From: DATKQI01 sp035532755
GTDB taxonomy: Bacteria; Pseudomonadota; Alphaproteobacteria; Acetobacterales; Acetobacteraceae
Reading direction: 5' to 3'
Assembly (NCBI GenBank): GCA_035532755.1
Contig: DATKQI010000214.1
Location: 1 to 7,399, forward strand
Length of the DNA stretch: 7,399 nt
Shown here: positions 1 to 7,125 of the stretch, one piece after another
How positions within the stretch are numbered: position 1 is the stretch's first letter
How the letters are laid out: each line of letters begins with the position of its first letter
Made by a program: the position numbers and the translations under genes
The notes under the pieces: model-generated
Databases searched by the model: none
What the model was told of the DNA's origin: nothing
Seen by the model: only the letters and a program-made list of their open reading frames with translations

Positions 1-923
1 AGCGGTGCCGCGCGCGCGACGACCATGCCGCCACGCAGCACGCCTTCCTCGGTAAAGCCGCGGTTCAGCAGGGCCACCATCGTCTCGTTGCGCGCGAGGT
101 TGGAGGGCGCGTCCAGCACCACGCCGATCAGCCGCACGCCGCCCCGAAGCGCGCTGGTGACGAGATTGTGCCCGGCCGCATCGGTATAGCCGGTCTTCAT
201 CCCGTCCACGCCCGGATAGGATTTCAGCAGGACGTCGTCGGTGTAGATCGTCCGGCCGTTGAATCTGAAGTATGGCGTGCTGAAGTAGCGATAATCGCCG
301 GGGAAATCTGAAATCAGCCGGCGGGCGAGGGTGGCCACGTCCCGCGCGGTGGTGACCTGCGCCGGGTTCGGCAGGCCGGATGCGTTGCGATAGGCCGTGT
401 GCCACATGCCAAGCGCATGGGCCTTCAGCGTCATCATCTGGCCGAAGCGCCATTCGCTGCCGCCGCCCAGCATCTGCCCGATGGCCGAGGCCGCATCGTT
501 CGCCGACAGCGTGACCATCCCCAGGATCGCCTGCTGCACGGTGAAGCGCATGCCCGGCTTGATGTACAGCTTCACCGGCTCCATCGACGCGGCATGCCAG
601 GTCACCGGCACCTGCTCGCCCAGCGTGACCCGGTGGTCGCGCAGCGCCTCGAACAGCATATAGAGAGTCATCAGCTTGGTCAGGCTGGCGGGATAGCGGG
701 GCGCGTCCGCATTGTGCTGCTCCAGCACCGCGCCGGTGCGGGCATCGATCAGGATCGTCGCCATGCGCGGCGCATAGAACGCCGCGACAGCCGCCGCCGG
801 CCGCGCGACCAGCGCCGCCGCAGCCAGCAGGAACGCGATGGCCAGACCCCGAAGCGATGTCAGATGTCGATAGTGTCGCGCCTGACCGCCCTCCGCGACG
901 GGATGATCCTGTCCGTGTCCCAT
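1..923 (-). CDS. D-alanyl-D-alanine carboxypeptidase (low-molecular-weight PBP, peptidase S11), 3' end missing
   Basis: This periplasmic penicillin-binding protein trims the terminal D-alanine from peptidoglycan pentapeptides. Reading the minus strand from ATG at 923 gives 307 complete codons with no stop before the window edge, so the C-terminal part is cut off. All three active-site motifs are present in order: SLTK at residues 80-83 (catalytic Ser80 and Lys83), SAN at 140-142, and KTG at 243-245. Residues about 25-47 form a hydrophobic, Ala-rich signal peptide after an Arg-containing n-region, with likely cleavage after Ala-Val-Ala near residue 47. The mature enzyme then opens with the usual MATILIDARTG strand. 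The start is not certain. The n-region is rather long (about 24 residues), the best ribosome-site candidate is a GAGGGGG run about 11 nt upstream, and no other in-frame ATG precedes the signal peptide. The missing end would hold the rest of the transpeptidase-like domain and any PBP5 C-terminal, SPOR or membrane-anchor segment. The family call is firm, but which Dac paralogue it is cannot be told. Confidence 0.93.
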   Translation of the reverse strand, partial: MGHGQDHPVAEGGQARHYRHLTSLRGLAIAFLLAAAALVARPAAAVAAFYAPRMATILIDARTGAVLEQHNADAPRYPASLTKLMTLYMLFEALRDHRVTLGEQVPVTWHAASMEPVKLYIKPGMRFTVQQAILGMVTLSANDAASAIGQMLGGGSEWRFGQMMTLKAHALGMWHTAYRNASGLPNPAQVTTARDVATLARRLISDFPGDYRYFSTPYFRFNGRTIYTDDVLLKSYPGVDGMKTGYTDAAGHNLVTSALRGGVRLIGVVLDAPSNLARNETMVALLNRGFTEEGVLRGGMVVARAAP

Positions 924-1089
924 GCCCGTGCGGCTCCCCCCTCTGTCGGCAGTCGCGCGGACCTTAACGGCAGCAATCGTGGCCTGTCCAGTCACAACCT
1001 CAAAAATTAGGCAGAAACGCAATGGGTTAACGATGGTTCTTTGGCTTGTCGCCGGGAAGCGTCGAACAAAACGCCGTTATCCGGCGCAT

Positions 1090-1104
1090 TTGTGCACTGC
1101 ACAA
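1090..1104. promoter_or_regulatory. TGC-rich palindrome, candidate operator 1 of the phasin promoter
   Basis: A perfect inverted repeat, TTGTGCA-C-TGCACAA, ends 6 nt before the -35 box of the phasin promoter. It shares the core TGCAC(T/C)GCA with a second 15-bp palindrome at 1148-1162, so the two probably bind the same dimeric regulator. TGC-rich operators upstream of phasin genes are known for the PHB-sensing repressor PhaR in alphaproteobacteria such as Paracoccus denitrificans. Assigning PhaR here is an inference, because no phaR gene lies in the window. Confidence 0.6.
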
Positions 1105-1110
1105 TTTCTC

Positions 1111-1140
1111 TTGACGGCGGCTATTCCACCCGGATAGAAC
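1111..1140 (+). promoter_or_regulatory. sigma70-type promoter of the phasin gene
   Basis: TTGACG (1111-1116) and TAGAAC (1135-1140) are separated by 18 nt, close to the TTGACA/TATAAT consensus. Transcription would start near 1147, giving a leader of about 120 nt before the phasin ATG at 1269. The promoter lies between two related TGC-rich palindromes. It is the clearest promoter in the window. I saw no comparably good promoter on the minus strand for the divergent carboxypeptidase. Confidence 0.65.
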
Positions 1141-1147
1141 ACCGCCG

Positions 1148-1162
1148 TGCTGCACCGCAGCA
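1148..1162. promoter_or_regulatory. TGC-rich palindrome, candidate operator 2 covering the phasin transcription start
   Basis: The perfect inverted repeat TGCTGC-ACC-GCAGCA contains the form CTGC-N3-GCAG and lies right at or after the predicted +1 (about 1147). It matches palindrome 1 at 10 of 15 positions, with a shared core TGCAC(T/C)GCA. The centres are 58 bp apart. A repressor bound here would block transcription initiation or escape. The identity of the regulator (PhaR is the favourite) is inferred. Confidence 0.6.
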
Positions 1163-1169
1163 AAGATTT

Positions 1170-1188
1170 AGGCCCGCCGTTCGGGCCT
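1170..1188 (+). promoter_or_regulatory. hairpin in the phasin mRNA leader
   Basis: AGGCCCG (1170-1176) and CGGGCCT (1182-1188) form a perfect 7-bp stem with a 5-nt loop, about 23 nt into the predicted leader. No U-run follows, so it is not a classical attenuator. It may stabilise the 5' end of an abundant mRNA. The function is inferred. The rest of the leader to 1256 is GC-rich, with only weak short inverted repeats such as GTCGG (1191-1195) with CCGAC (1209-1213). Confidence 0.35.
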
Positions 1189-1268
1189 GCGTCGGCGCCG
1201 AATCCGGGCCGACGGCCACGAAACCGGCTGACGGGGCTTTCCCGCCCCACCCCAACAGGAGTTCCGTT

Positions 1269-1772
1269 ATGAGCGTGAAGAACAGGCTGATCGAGGACAC
1301 TGCCACGGCGGCGACGGCGAAGGGCTTCGAGCAGACGCTGGCGTCGGTGAAGGACGGCATGGCCAAGGCCACGCGCGGCTTCGAGACCTCGCAGGTCAAG
1401 GTCAAGGAAAACATGGAGAAGGCAATGAAGACCGCGGAAGAGATGATGTCGTTCGGCCAGGGCAACCTGGAGGCGGTGATGAAGTCCGGCCAGATCTGGG
1501 CTTCGGGCGTGCAGGACCTGTCCCGGCAGATGGCGGCCTCGGCGAAGGCCTCGTTCGACGAGACGATGGCGACCTTCAAGGCGCTGACCGGCGTGAAGTC
1601 GCTGAAGGAGGCGATGGACCTGCAGGTCAACCTCGCCCGCTCCTCGATGGAGAAGACGCTGGCCGAGACCGGCAAGCTGACCGACGCGTCGATGAAGCTC
1701 GCCGAGCAGGCCGCCGCACCGCTCACCGCGCGGGTGAACCTCGCCGTCGAGACGTTCGGCAAGACCTTCTGA
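1269..1772 (+). CDS. phasin family protein (PHA granule-associated)
   Basis: Phasins coat intracellular polyhydroxyalkanoate granules and control their number and size. They are cytosolic proteins that adsorb to the polymer surface. This one has 167 residues, within the usual range, is Ala/Lys/Met-rich, lacks cysteine, and is almost wholly helical with heptad-like spacing. The stretch SGQIWASGVQDLSRQ (residues about 73-87), a Phe-rich turn (SFDETMATFKALTGVKS) and the end PLTARVNLAVETFGK are hallmarks of the alphaproteobacterial Phasin_2 type. An AGGAG at 1257-1261, 7 nt before ATG 1269, fixes the start. The longer open frame reaching back to 1041 crosses the promoter and is not coding. The gene has its own promoter, flanking palindromes and a double hairpin behind it, so it appears to be a single-gene unit that is strongly expressed under regulation. 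No PHA synthase or depolymerase lies nearby. The alternative, a phasin-like protein with no PHA role, cannot be excluded. Confidence 0.92.
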   Translation: MSVKNRLIEDTATAATAKGFEQTLASVKDGMAKATRGFETSQVKVKENMEKAMKTAEEMMSFGQGNLEAVMKSGQIWASGVQDLSRQMAASAKASFDETMATFKALTGVKSLKEAMDLQVNLARSSMEKTLAETGKLTDASMKLAEQAAAPLTARVNLAVETFGKTF

Positions 1773-1791
1773 ACCTCCCGATCCGGCATGG

Positions 1792-1815
1792 CCGGCCCGC
1801 CGGATGGCGGGCCGG
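1792..1815 (+). terminator. first of two tandem hairpins downstream of the phasin gene
   Basis: CCGGCCCGCC (1792-1801) and GGCGGGCCGG (1806-1815) form a perfect 10-bp all-G/C stem with a GGAT tetraloop, starting 20 nt after the phasin stop. There is no U-tract, so alone it would pause polymerase or protect the mRNA 3' end rather than terminate. It sits 5 nt ahead of a second hairpin. Confidence 0.5.
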
Positions 1816-1820
1816 GGCGC

Positions 1821-1846
1821 AAAGGCCCGGACAGTCCCGGGCCTTT
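1821..1846. terminator. intrinsic terminator-like hairpin behind the phasin gene
   Basis: AAAGGCCCGG (1821-1830) and CCGGGCCTTT (1837-1846) form a perfect 10-bp stem with a 6-nt loop. The stem has A's on the 5' side and T's on the 3' side, the usual symmetric layout of a terminator in a GC-rich genome. The T-run is short (TTT then CGC). With the hairpin at 1792-1815 it probably ends the phasin transcript and separates it from clpS. Confidence 0.65.
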
Positions 1847-1894
1847 CGCATGTACCCGGCCCGGCCGCTGCACGCACTCGTGGCACGGATGCCC

Positions 1895-1924
1895 TTTTCG
1901 CCGGCCCCCGCGTTCCGATATGCT
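1895..1924 (+). promoter_or_regulatory. weak candidate promoter for clpS-clpA
   Basis: TTTTCG (1895-1900) and TATGCT (1919-1924), 18 nt apart, are the best promoter-like pair between the phasin terminator and clpS. The -10 matches four of six consensus bases and the -35 is poor. Transcription would begin near 1931-1933. A small inverted repeat, TGCTTC (1921-1926) with GAAGCA (1935-1940), overlaps the predicted start. The terminator upstream argues that clpS needs a promoter in this gap, but this particular choice is tentative. Confidence 0.3.
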
Positions 1925-1932
1925 TCGCTTCG

Positions 1933-2010
1933 ATGAAGCAGAGCGGCATGACCGGACAGAGCAGCAAGGCGAACCCCGTGGCCGGCGGCCGCCGGGATGG
2001 GCTGACATGA
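1933..2010 (+). other. possible 25-residue leader ORF overlapping the clpS start
   Basis: An ATG at 1933 opens a 25-codon frame (beginning MKQSGMTGQSS, ending RRDGLT). Its TGA at 2008-2010 overlaps the clpS ATG (2007-2009) in an ATGA arrangement typical of translational coupling. The peptide is hydrophilic and resembles nothing I recognise. No ribosome site precedes it, but the candidate promoter would start transcription almost at this ATG. In DNA this G+C-rich, short open frames are common, so it may well be chance. Confidence 0.2.
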
Positions 2011-2336
2011 GCGAAAACGACAAGCGCGGCGGCACCGAGGGGCCGACGACCGGCGTGGTGGTGAAGGCGCGCCCGAAAACGCGCAAGCCCGCCATGTACA
2101 AGGTGTTGATGCTGAACGACGACTACACGCCGATGGAATTCGTCGTGCACGTGCTGGAGCGGTTCTTCCAGAAATCCCGGGAGGAGGCGACCCGGATCAT
2201 GCTGCACGTGCATCGCCGCGGCGTGGGGGTGTGCGGCGTGTACACATACGAGGTCGCCGAGAGCAAGGTGACCCAGGTGATGGACCTCGCCCGGCAGAAC
2301 CAGCATCCGCTGCAATGCACGATCGAGAAAGACTGA
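2007..2336 (+). CDS. clpS: ATP-dependent Clp protease adaptor ClpS
   Basis: ClpS binds N-degron substrates (destabilising N-terminal Leu, Phe, Tyr or Trp) and hands them to ClpA for degradation by ClpAP in the cytosol. The 109-residue product has a flexible N-terminal tail of about 28 residues, which in this family enters the ClpA pore, and then the folded core. The substrate pocket is intact: LNDDYTPMEF gives Asn37, Asp38 and Asp39, with gatekeeper Met43. MLHVHRRG gives Val68 and His69, matching the Val65/His66 of E. coli. The core ends with HPLQCTIEKD, as in the family. The ATG at 2007 is chosen because it gives the usual MSEND-type beginning. The only ribosome-site candidate is a weak GGGATGG 6 nt upstream. 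The frame stays open back to 1788 but through terminator sequence. It lies 126 nt before clpA and is evidently its operon partner. The Met gatekeeper points to the classical ClpS1 type. Confidence 0.96.
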   Translation: MSENDKRGGTEGPTTGVVVKARPKTRKPAMYKVLMLNDDYTPMEFVVHVLERFFQKSREEATRIMLHVHRRGVGVCGVYTYEVAESKVTQVMDLARQNQHPLQCTIEKD

Positions 2337-2342
2337 TGGTTC

Positions 2343-2411
2343 AAACCTGCGGGCGCCGACCCAACATGAATGGCCGGGCGGCGCCCACGGCCCGGCCGCC
2401 GCCGTAGGTTT
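2343..2411 (+). promoter_or_regulatory. nested stem-loop in the clpS-clpA intercistronic RNA
   Basis: AAACCTGCGG (2343-2352) pairs with CCGTAGGTTT (2402-2411) over 10 bp, with one G-U pair. Inside it GGCCGGGC (2372-2379) pairs perfectly with GCCCGGCC (2390-2397). The fold begins 6 nt after the clpS stop and has no U-run, so it is unlikely to be a full terminator. It could stabilise the clpS message, serve as an RNase processing site, or partly attenuate readthrough, and so set the clpS:clpA ratio. The pairing is seen; the role is inferred. Confidence 0.45.
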
Positions 2412-2425
2412 CCGCCTGGATTTTC

Positions 2426-2441
2426 GCCCCGTCACCGGGGC
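2426..2441 (+). promoter_or_regulatory. hairpin just upstream of the clpA ribosome-binding site
   Basis: GCCCCG (2426-2431) and CGGGGC (2436-2441) form a perfect 6-bp stem with a TCAC loop, 7 nt before the clpA AAGGAG (2449-2454). It leaves the ribosome site itself single-stranded and may keep it clear of the larger structure at 2343-2411. The function is inferred. Confidence 0.35.
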
Positions 2442-2462
2442 AAGCGCGAAGGAGCGTCGCCC

Positions 2463-4805
<2,343 letters not shown>

Positions 4806-4821
4806 GCCGGGGTATCCGCCC

Positions 4822-5439
4822 ATGGCGCCGGATGCCGCTCTGCTCGTCATCGACGTGCAGGGCGATTTCTGCCCCGGCGGGGCGCTGGCCGTGCCGGATG
4901 GGGATGCGGTGGTGCCGGCGATCAACGCGATCGCCGCGCGGTGCGAGACGGTCGTGCTGACGCAGGACTGGCATCCGCCGGGGCATTTCTCCTTCGCCTC
5001 GCGCCATCCCGGCCGTGCCGCGTTCGACACCATCGCAGCGCCTTACGGGCCGCAGACGCTCTGGCCGGACCATTGCGTGATGGGTACGCCAGGCGCGGCG
5101 CTGCACCGGGGGCTCGACGTGCCGCATGCGCGGCTGATCCTGCGCAAAGGGTGCAACCCGCAGATCGACAGCTATTCCGCGTTCCTGGAGGCCGACCGCG
5201 CGACTCGCACCGGGCTTGACGGCTGGCTCGCGAGCCGCGGCGTCCGAACGGTGTTTCTGTGCGGCCTCGCCACCGATTTCTGCGTGGCCTGGAGCGCGCT
5301 CGATGCCATCCGCTTCGGCTTCCGGACGCATGTGATCGAGGCCGCCTGCCGCGCGATCGACCTCGACGGATCGCTGGCCCGCGCCCGGGTGGAGATGCGG
5401 GATGCCGGCGTGGAGCTGGCCGAGACCCCCCTCAGCTAA
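4822..5439 (+). CDS. pncA: nicotinamidase (isochorismatase fold)
   Basis: PncA hydrolyses nicotinamide to nicotinate and ammonia, feeding NAD salvage through the Preiss-Handler route in the cytosol. The 205-residue product has the full active site. The catalytic triad is Asp11 (LLVIDVQGDF), Lys109 (LRKGCNP) and Cys154 (GLATDFCV). The metal ligands are Asp49 and His51 (TQDWHPPGHFSF), His55 or its equivalent, and His84 (LWPDHCVMGTPG). The last motif separates true nicotinamidases from other isochorismatase-fold hydrolases. The ATG at 4822 is 16 nt after the clpA stop and gives the normal N-terminus (strand 1 at once). The preceding ribosome site is weak (GGGG at about 4809-4812), so translation may depend on clpA readthrough. 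It is most likely the last gene of the clpS-clpA transcript, although no functional link to proteolysis is known. Its stop lies inside the convergent desaturase gene, with an 8-base overlap. Confidence 0.95.
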   Translation: MAPDAALLVIDVQGDFCPGGALAVPDGDAVVPAINAIAARCETVVLTQDWHPPGHFSFASRHPGRAAFDTIAAPYGPQTLWPDHCVMGTPGAALHRGLDVPHARLILRKGCNPQIDSYSAFLEADRATRTGLDGWLASRGVRTVFLCGLATDFCVAWSALDAIRFGFRTHVIEAACRAIDLDGSLARARVEMRDAGVELAETPLS

Positions 5440-6310
5440 GCCCCTGGCGGATCGCCCGGTGCGCCGCCCGGTATCCGGGGGCGACGGTGCGCAAATCGCG
5501 CGCCACCAGCGCGTGCAGCCGCGGCAGGGCGTGGAACGGCACGCCGGGCAGCAGGTGGTGCTCGATATGGAAATTGGCGTTCCAGAACAGCAGGCTGACG
5601 AACCGGTCGGTGAGCGTCGTGCGGGTGTTGGCCAGCCCGTCGTCGCCGAGCGGGCAGCCGGTGTGTTCGGCCAGCAGCACCGCGCGCAGCACCGGCTGGC
5701 CCAGCAGCACCGGCCCCGCCCATAGCAGCGGCACGAACGGGAAGGTCAGCACCCCCGCCGCCGCGACGACGGCATAGAGCGCCAGATAGACCCGCGCCTC
5801 CCGCACCACGGCCGGGCGCGCGGCCGGCGGCAGCCACGGCGCGTCCGCCCGGCCCCAGGCGATGCGGAGAAGGCTGGAGACCTGGGCGCCCCAGTAGGGC
5901 AGGCCGGTGAGCAGCCACAGGTAGCGCCGCCACGTCAGCGCCTTCGCGCCGATCAGCTCCGGATCGCGCGCCGCATCCTGCGTGTGGCGATGGTGCGCGA
6001 GGTGGAACAGTCGGAACCCCTCGGGCGGGAGCACGAGCACGAACCCCGCCACCCAGCCGACCGCGCGGTTCAACCAGCCCGAGCGGAACGGCGTGCGATG
6101 CGTCGTCTCGTGCAGCGGGGCGAACAGCGCCACCTCCAGCACGCCCAGGACCGCCATCGCCGGCCAGACGAGCCACGTGCCGCGCAGCGCGACAACGGCT
6201 GCTCCGGCCGCCAGGATGGCGGCGAGATGTGCCGCGAGGAAGCGCAGCCCGGCCGCATCGGAACGAACGGACAGGCGCTTGATGTCCCCGCTGGAAAGGG
6301 TGGCCTGCAT
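5432..6310 (-). CDS. membrane fatty acid desaturase family protein (di-iron, three histidine boxes)
   Basis: This is an integral membrane oxygenase of the FA_desaturase fold, which uses a di-iron centre to desaturate or hydroxylate a lipid-like substrate. The 292-residue product has all three histidine boxes: HETTH (67-71), HLAHHRH (103-109) and FHIEHH (247-252), plus an extra His216 in AEHTG. Hydrophobic pairs at about 22-42/46-66 and 174-190/192-212 fit the usual four-helix layout, with a short re-entrant segment near 83-96. The block AEHTGCP, then NTRTT, then WNxNFHxEHHLLPxVPFHxLPxLH recalls the rhizopine-oxygenase/RtxC (MocD-like) branch more than acyl-lipid desaturases. That subfamily reading is from memory and moderate. 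ATG 6310 is chosen because the protein then starts just ahead of the first helix. The open frame continues to 6547 but there runs opposite hisG and is arginine-rich noise. The substrate is unknown. It is transcribed against both neighbours as a single gene. Confidence 0.88.
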   Translation of the reverse strand: MQATLSSGDIKRLSVRSDAAGLRFLAAHLAAILAAGAAVVALRGTWLVWPAMAVLGVLEVALFAPLHETTHRTPFRSGWLNRAVGWVAGFVLVLPPEGFRLFHLAHHRHTQDAARDPELIGAKALTWRRYLWLLTGLPYWGAQVSSLLRIAWGRADAPWLPPAARPAVVREARVYLALYAVVAAAGVLTFPFVPLLWAGPVLLGQPVLRAVLLAEHTGCPLGDDGLANTRTTLTDRFVSLLFWNANFHIEHHLLPGVPFHALPRLHALVARDLRTVAPGYRAAHRAIRQGLS

Positions 6311-6388
6311 CCGCCGAATATGCCACCGCCGCCCACCCCCGCGCCAGCGCCATGCGCCCTGCGCGCGCAACCGATGCCGGGCAAAGGC

Positions 6389-6417
6389 TTCCGCCGGGCA
6401 CAGGCGGGTGCTAGACG
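6389..6417 (+). promoter_or_regulatory. candidate hisG promoter giving a leaderless or near-leaderless mRNA
   Basis: TAGACG (6412-6417), preceded by a TG element (6409-6410, TGC then TAGACG), lies 8 nt before the hisG ATG at 6426. A weak -35 (TTCCGC, 6389-6394) is 17 nt upstream. Transcription would then start at or within two bases of the ATG. No Shine-Dalgarno sequence is visible in front of hisG, which agrees with leaderless translation. The -35 is poor, so confidence is modest. Confidence 0.4.
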
Positions 6418-6425
6418 CGGCGCGC

Positions 6426-7121
6426 ATGACCGCTCTGCACAAGGCCGCCGCGCTGGAGCCGGATGTCGCCGGCCCGCTGATCCTGGCTTTGCCCAAGGGT
6501 CGCATTCTCGATGAATGCGGCCCGCTGCTGGCGCGCGCCGGCATCACCCCGGCCGTGGACTATACCGACGAAGACAGCCGCCGCCTGCGCTTCCCCACCG
6601 ACGACCCGGCGCTGGACGTGGTGCGCGTGCGCCCGTTCGACGTGGCGACCTTCGTCGCCTTCGGCGCCGCCGCCATCGGCATCTGCGGGGCGGATGTGCT
6701 GATGGAGTTCGACTATCCCGAAATCTACGCTCCGCTCGACCTTGGGATCGGCCGCTGCCGCGTCTCGGTGGCCGAGCCGGCGGAGAATGCCGGCACCGAC
6801 GATCCGCAGCGCTGGTCGCGCGTGCGTGTGGCCACGAAATACCCCAACATCGCCCGCCGCCACTTCGCCGGCAGCGGCATCCATGCCGAGGTGGTGCATC
6901 TGAACGGCGCCATGGAATTGGCGCCGGGCCTCGGCCTTGCCCGGCTGATCGTCGATCTGGTGCAGACCGGATCGACGCTGAAAGCGAACGGGCTGGTGGA
7001 GACCGAGGTGATCGCCCAGATCACCAGCCGGCTGATCGTCAACCGCACCGCGCTGAAGACCCGGCCGGAGACGATCGGCGCCTGGATCGCCCGGTTCCGC
7101 GCGGCCGTGGGCCAGGGCTGA
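6426..7121 (+). CDS. hisG: ATP phosphoribosyltransferase, short form (HisG-S)
   Basis: HisG catalyses the first step of histidine biosynthesis, ATP plus PRPP to N1-(5-phosphoribosyl)-ATP, in the cytosol. The 231-residue product carries ALPKGRIL (21-28), GICGADVLME (85-94), VATKYPNIARRHF (135-147) and the PRPP loop region DLVQTGSTLKANGL (177-190). It stops right after the catalytic domains and lacks the roughly 80-residue ACT-like regulatory domain of long HisG. It is therefore the short form, which works with the HisRS-like subunit HisZ for activity and histidine feedback. No hisZ is in the window. ATG 6426 is the first reasonable start and gives a normal N-terminal extension of about 16 residues. 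The frame upstream is antisense to the desaturase. There is no ribosome site, and the start may be leaderless. hisD begins 4 nt after the stop. Confidence 0.96.
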   Translation: MTALHKAAALEPDVAGPLILALPKGRILDECGPLLARAGITPAVDYTDEDSRRLRFPTDDPALDVVRVRPFDVATFVAFGAAAIGICGADVLMEFDYPEIYAPLDLGIGRCRVSVAEPAENAGTDDPQRWSRVRVATKYPNIARRHFAGSGIHAEVVHLNGAMELAPGLGLARLIVDLVQTGSTLKANGLVETEVIAQITSRLIVNRTALKTRPETIGAWIARFRAAVGQG

Positions 7122-7125
7122 GCCG

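Noticed and set aside
399..1010. 203-codon plus-strand frame opposite the carboxypeptidase
   Set aside because: It is Arg/His-rich low-complexity antisense of a gene with all three PBP motifs, with no ribosome site.
1072..1086. Inverted repeat CGCCG-N5-CGGCG just before palindrome 1
   Set aside because: Only 5 bp of G/C, expected by chance in this composition, and not repeated elsewhere in the region.
924..1089. Promoter for the divergent carboxypeptidase, or CtrA-type sites (two TTAACG words at 965-970 and 1027-1032)
   Set aside because: The TTAA words lack the paired TTAA-N7-TTAA spacing of CtrA. No minus-strand -35/-10 pair was convincing, so none was listed.
1077..2435. 452-codon and 326-codon minus-strand frames across phasin and clpS
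   Set aside because: They cross the phasin promoter, two strong hairpins and two well-supported genes, and show no family motif.
6311..6547. 79-residue N-terminal extension of the desaturase
   Set aside because: The extension lies partly opposite the hisG coding region, is Arg/Gly/Ser-rich, and desaturases of this type begin close to the first helix. ATG 6310 is preferred.
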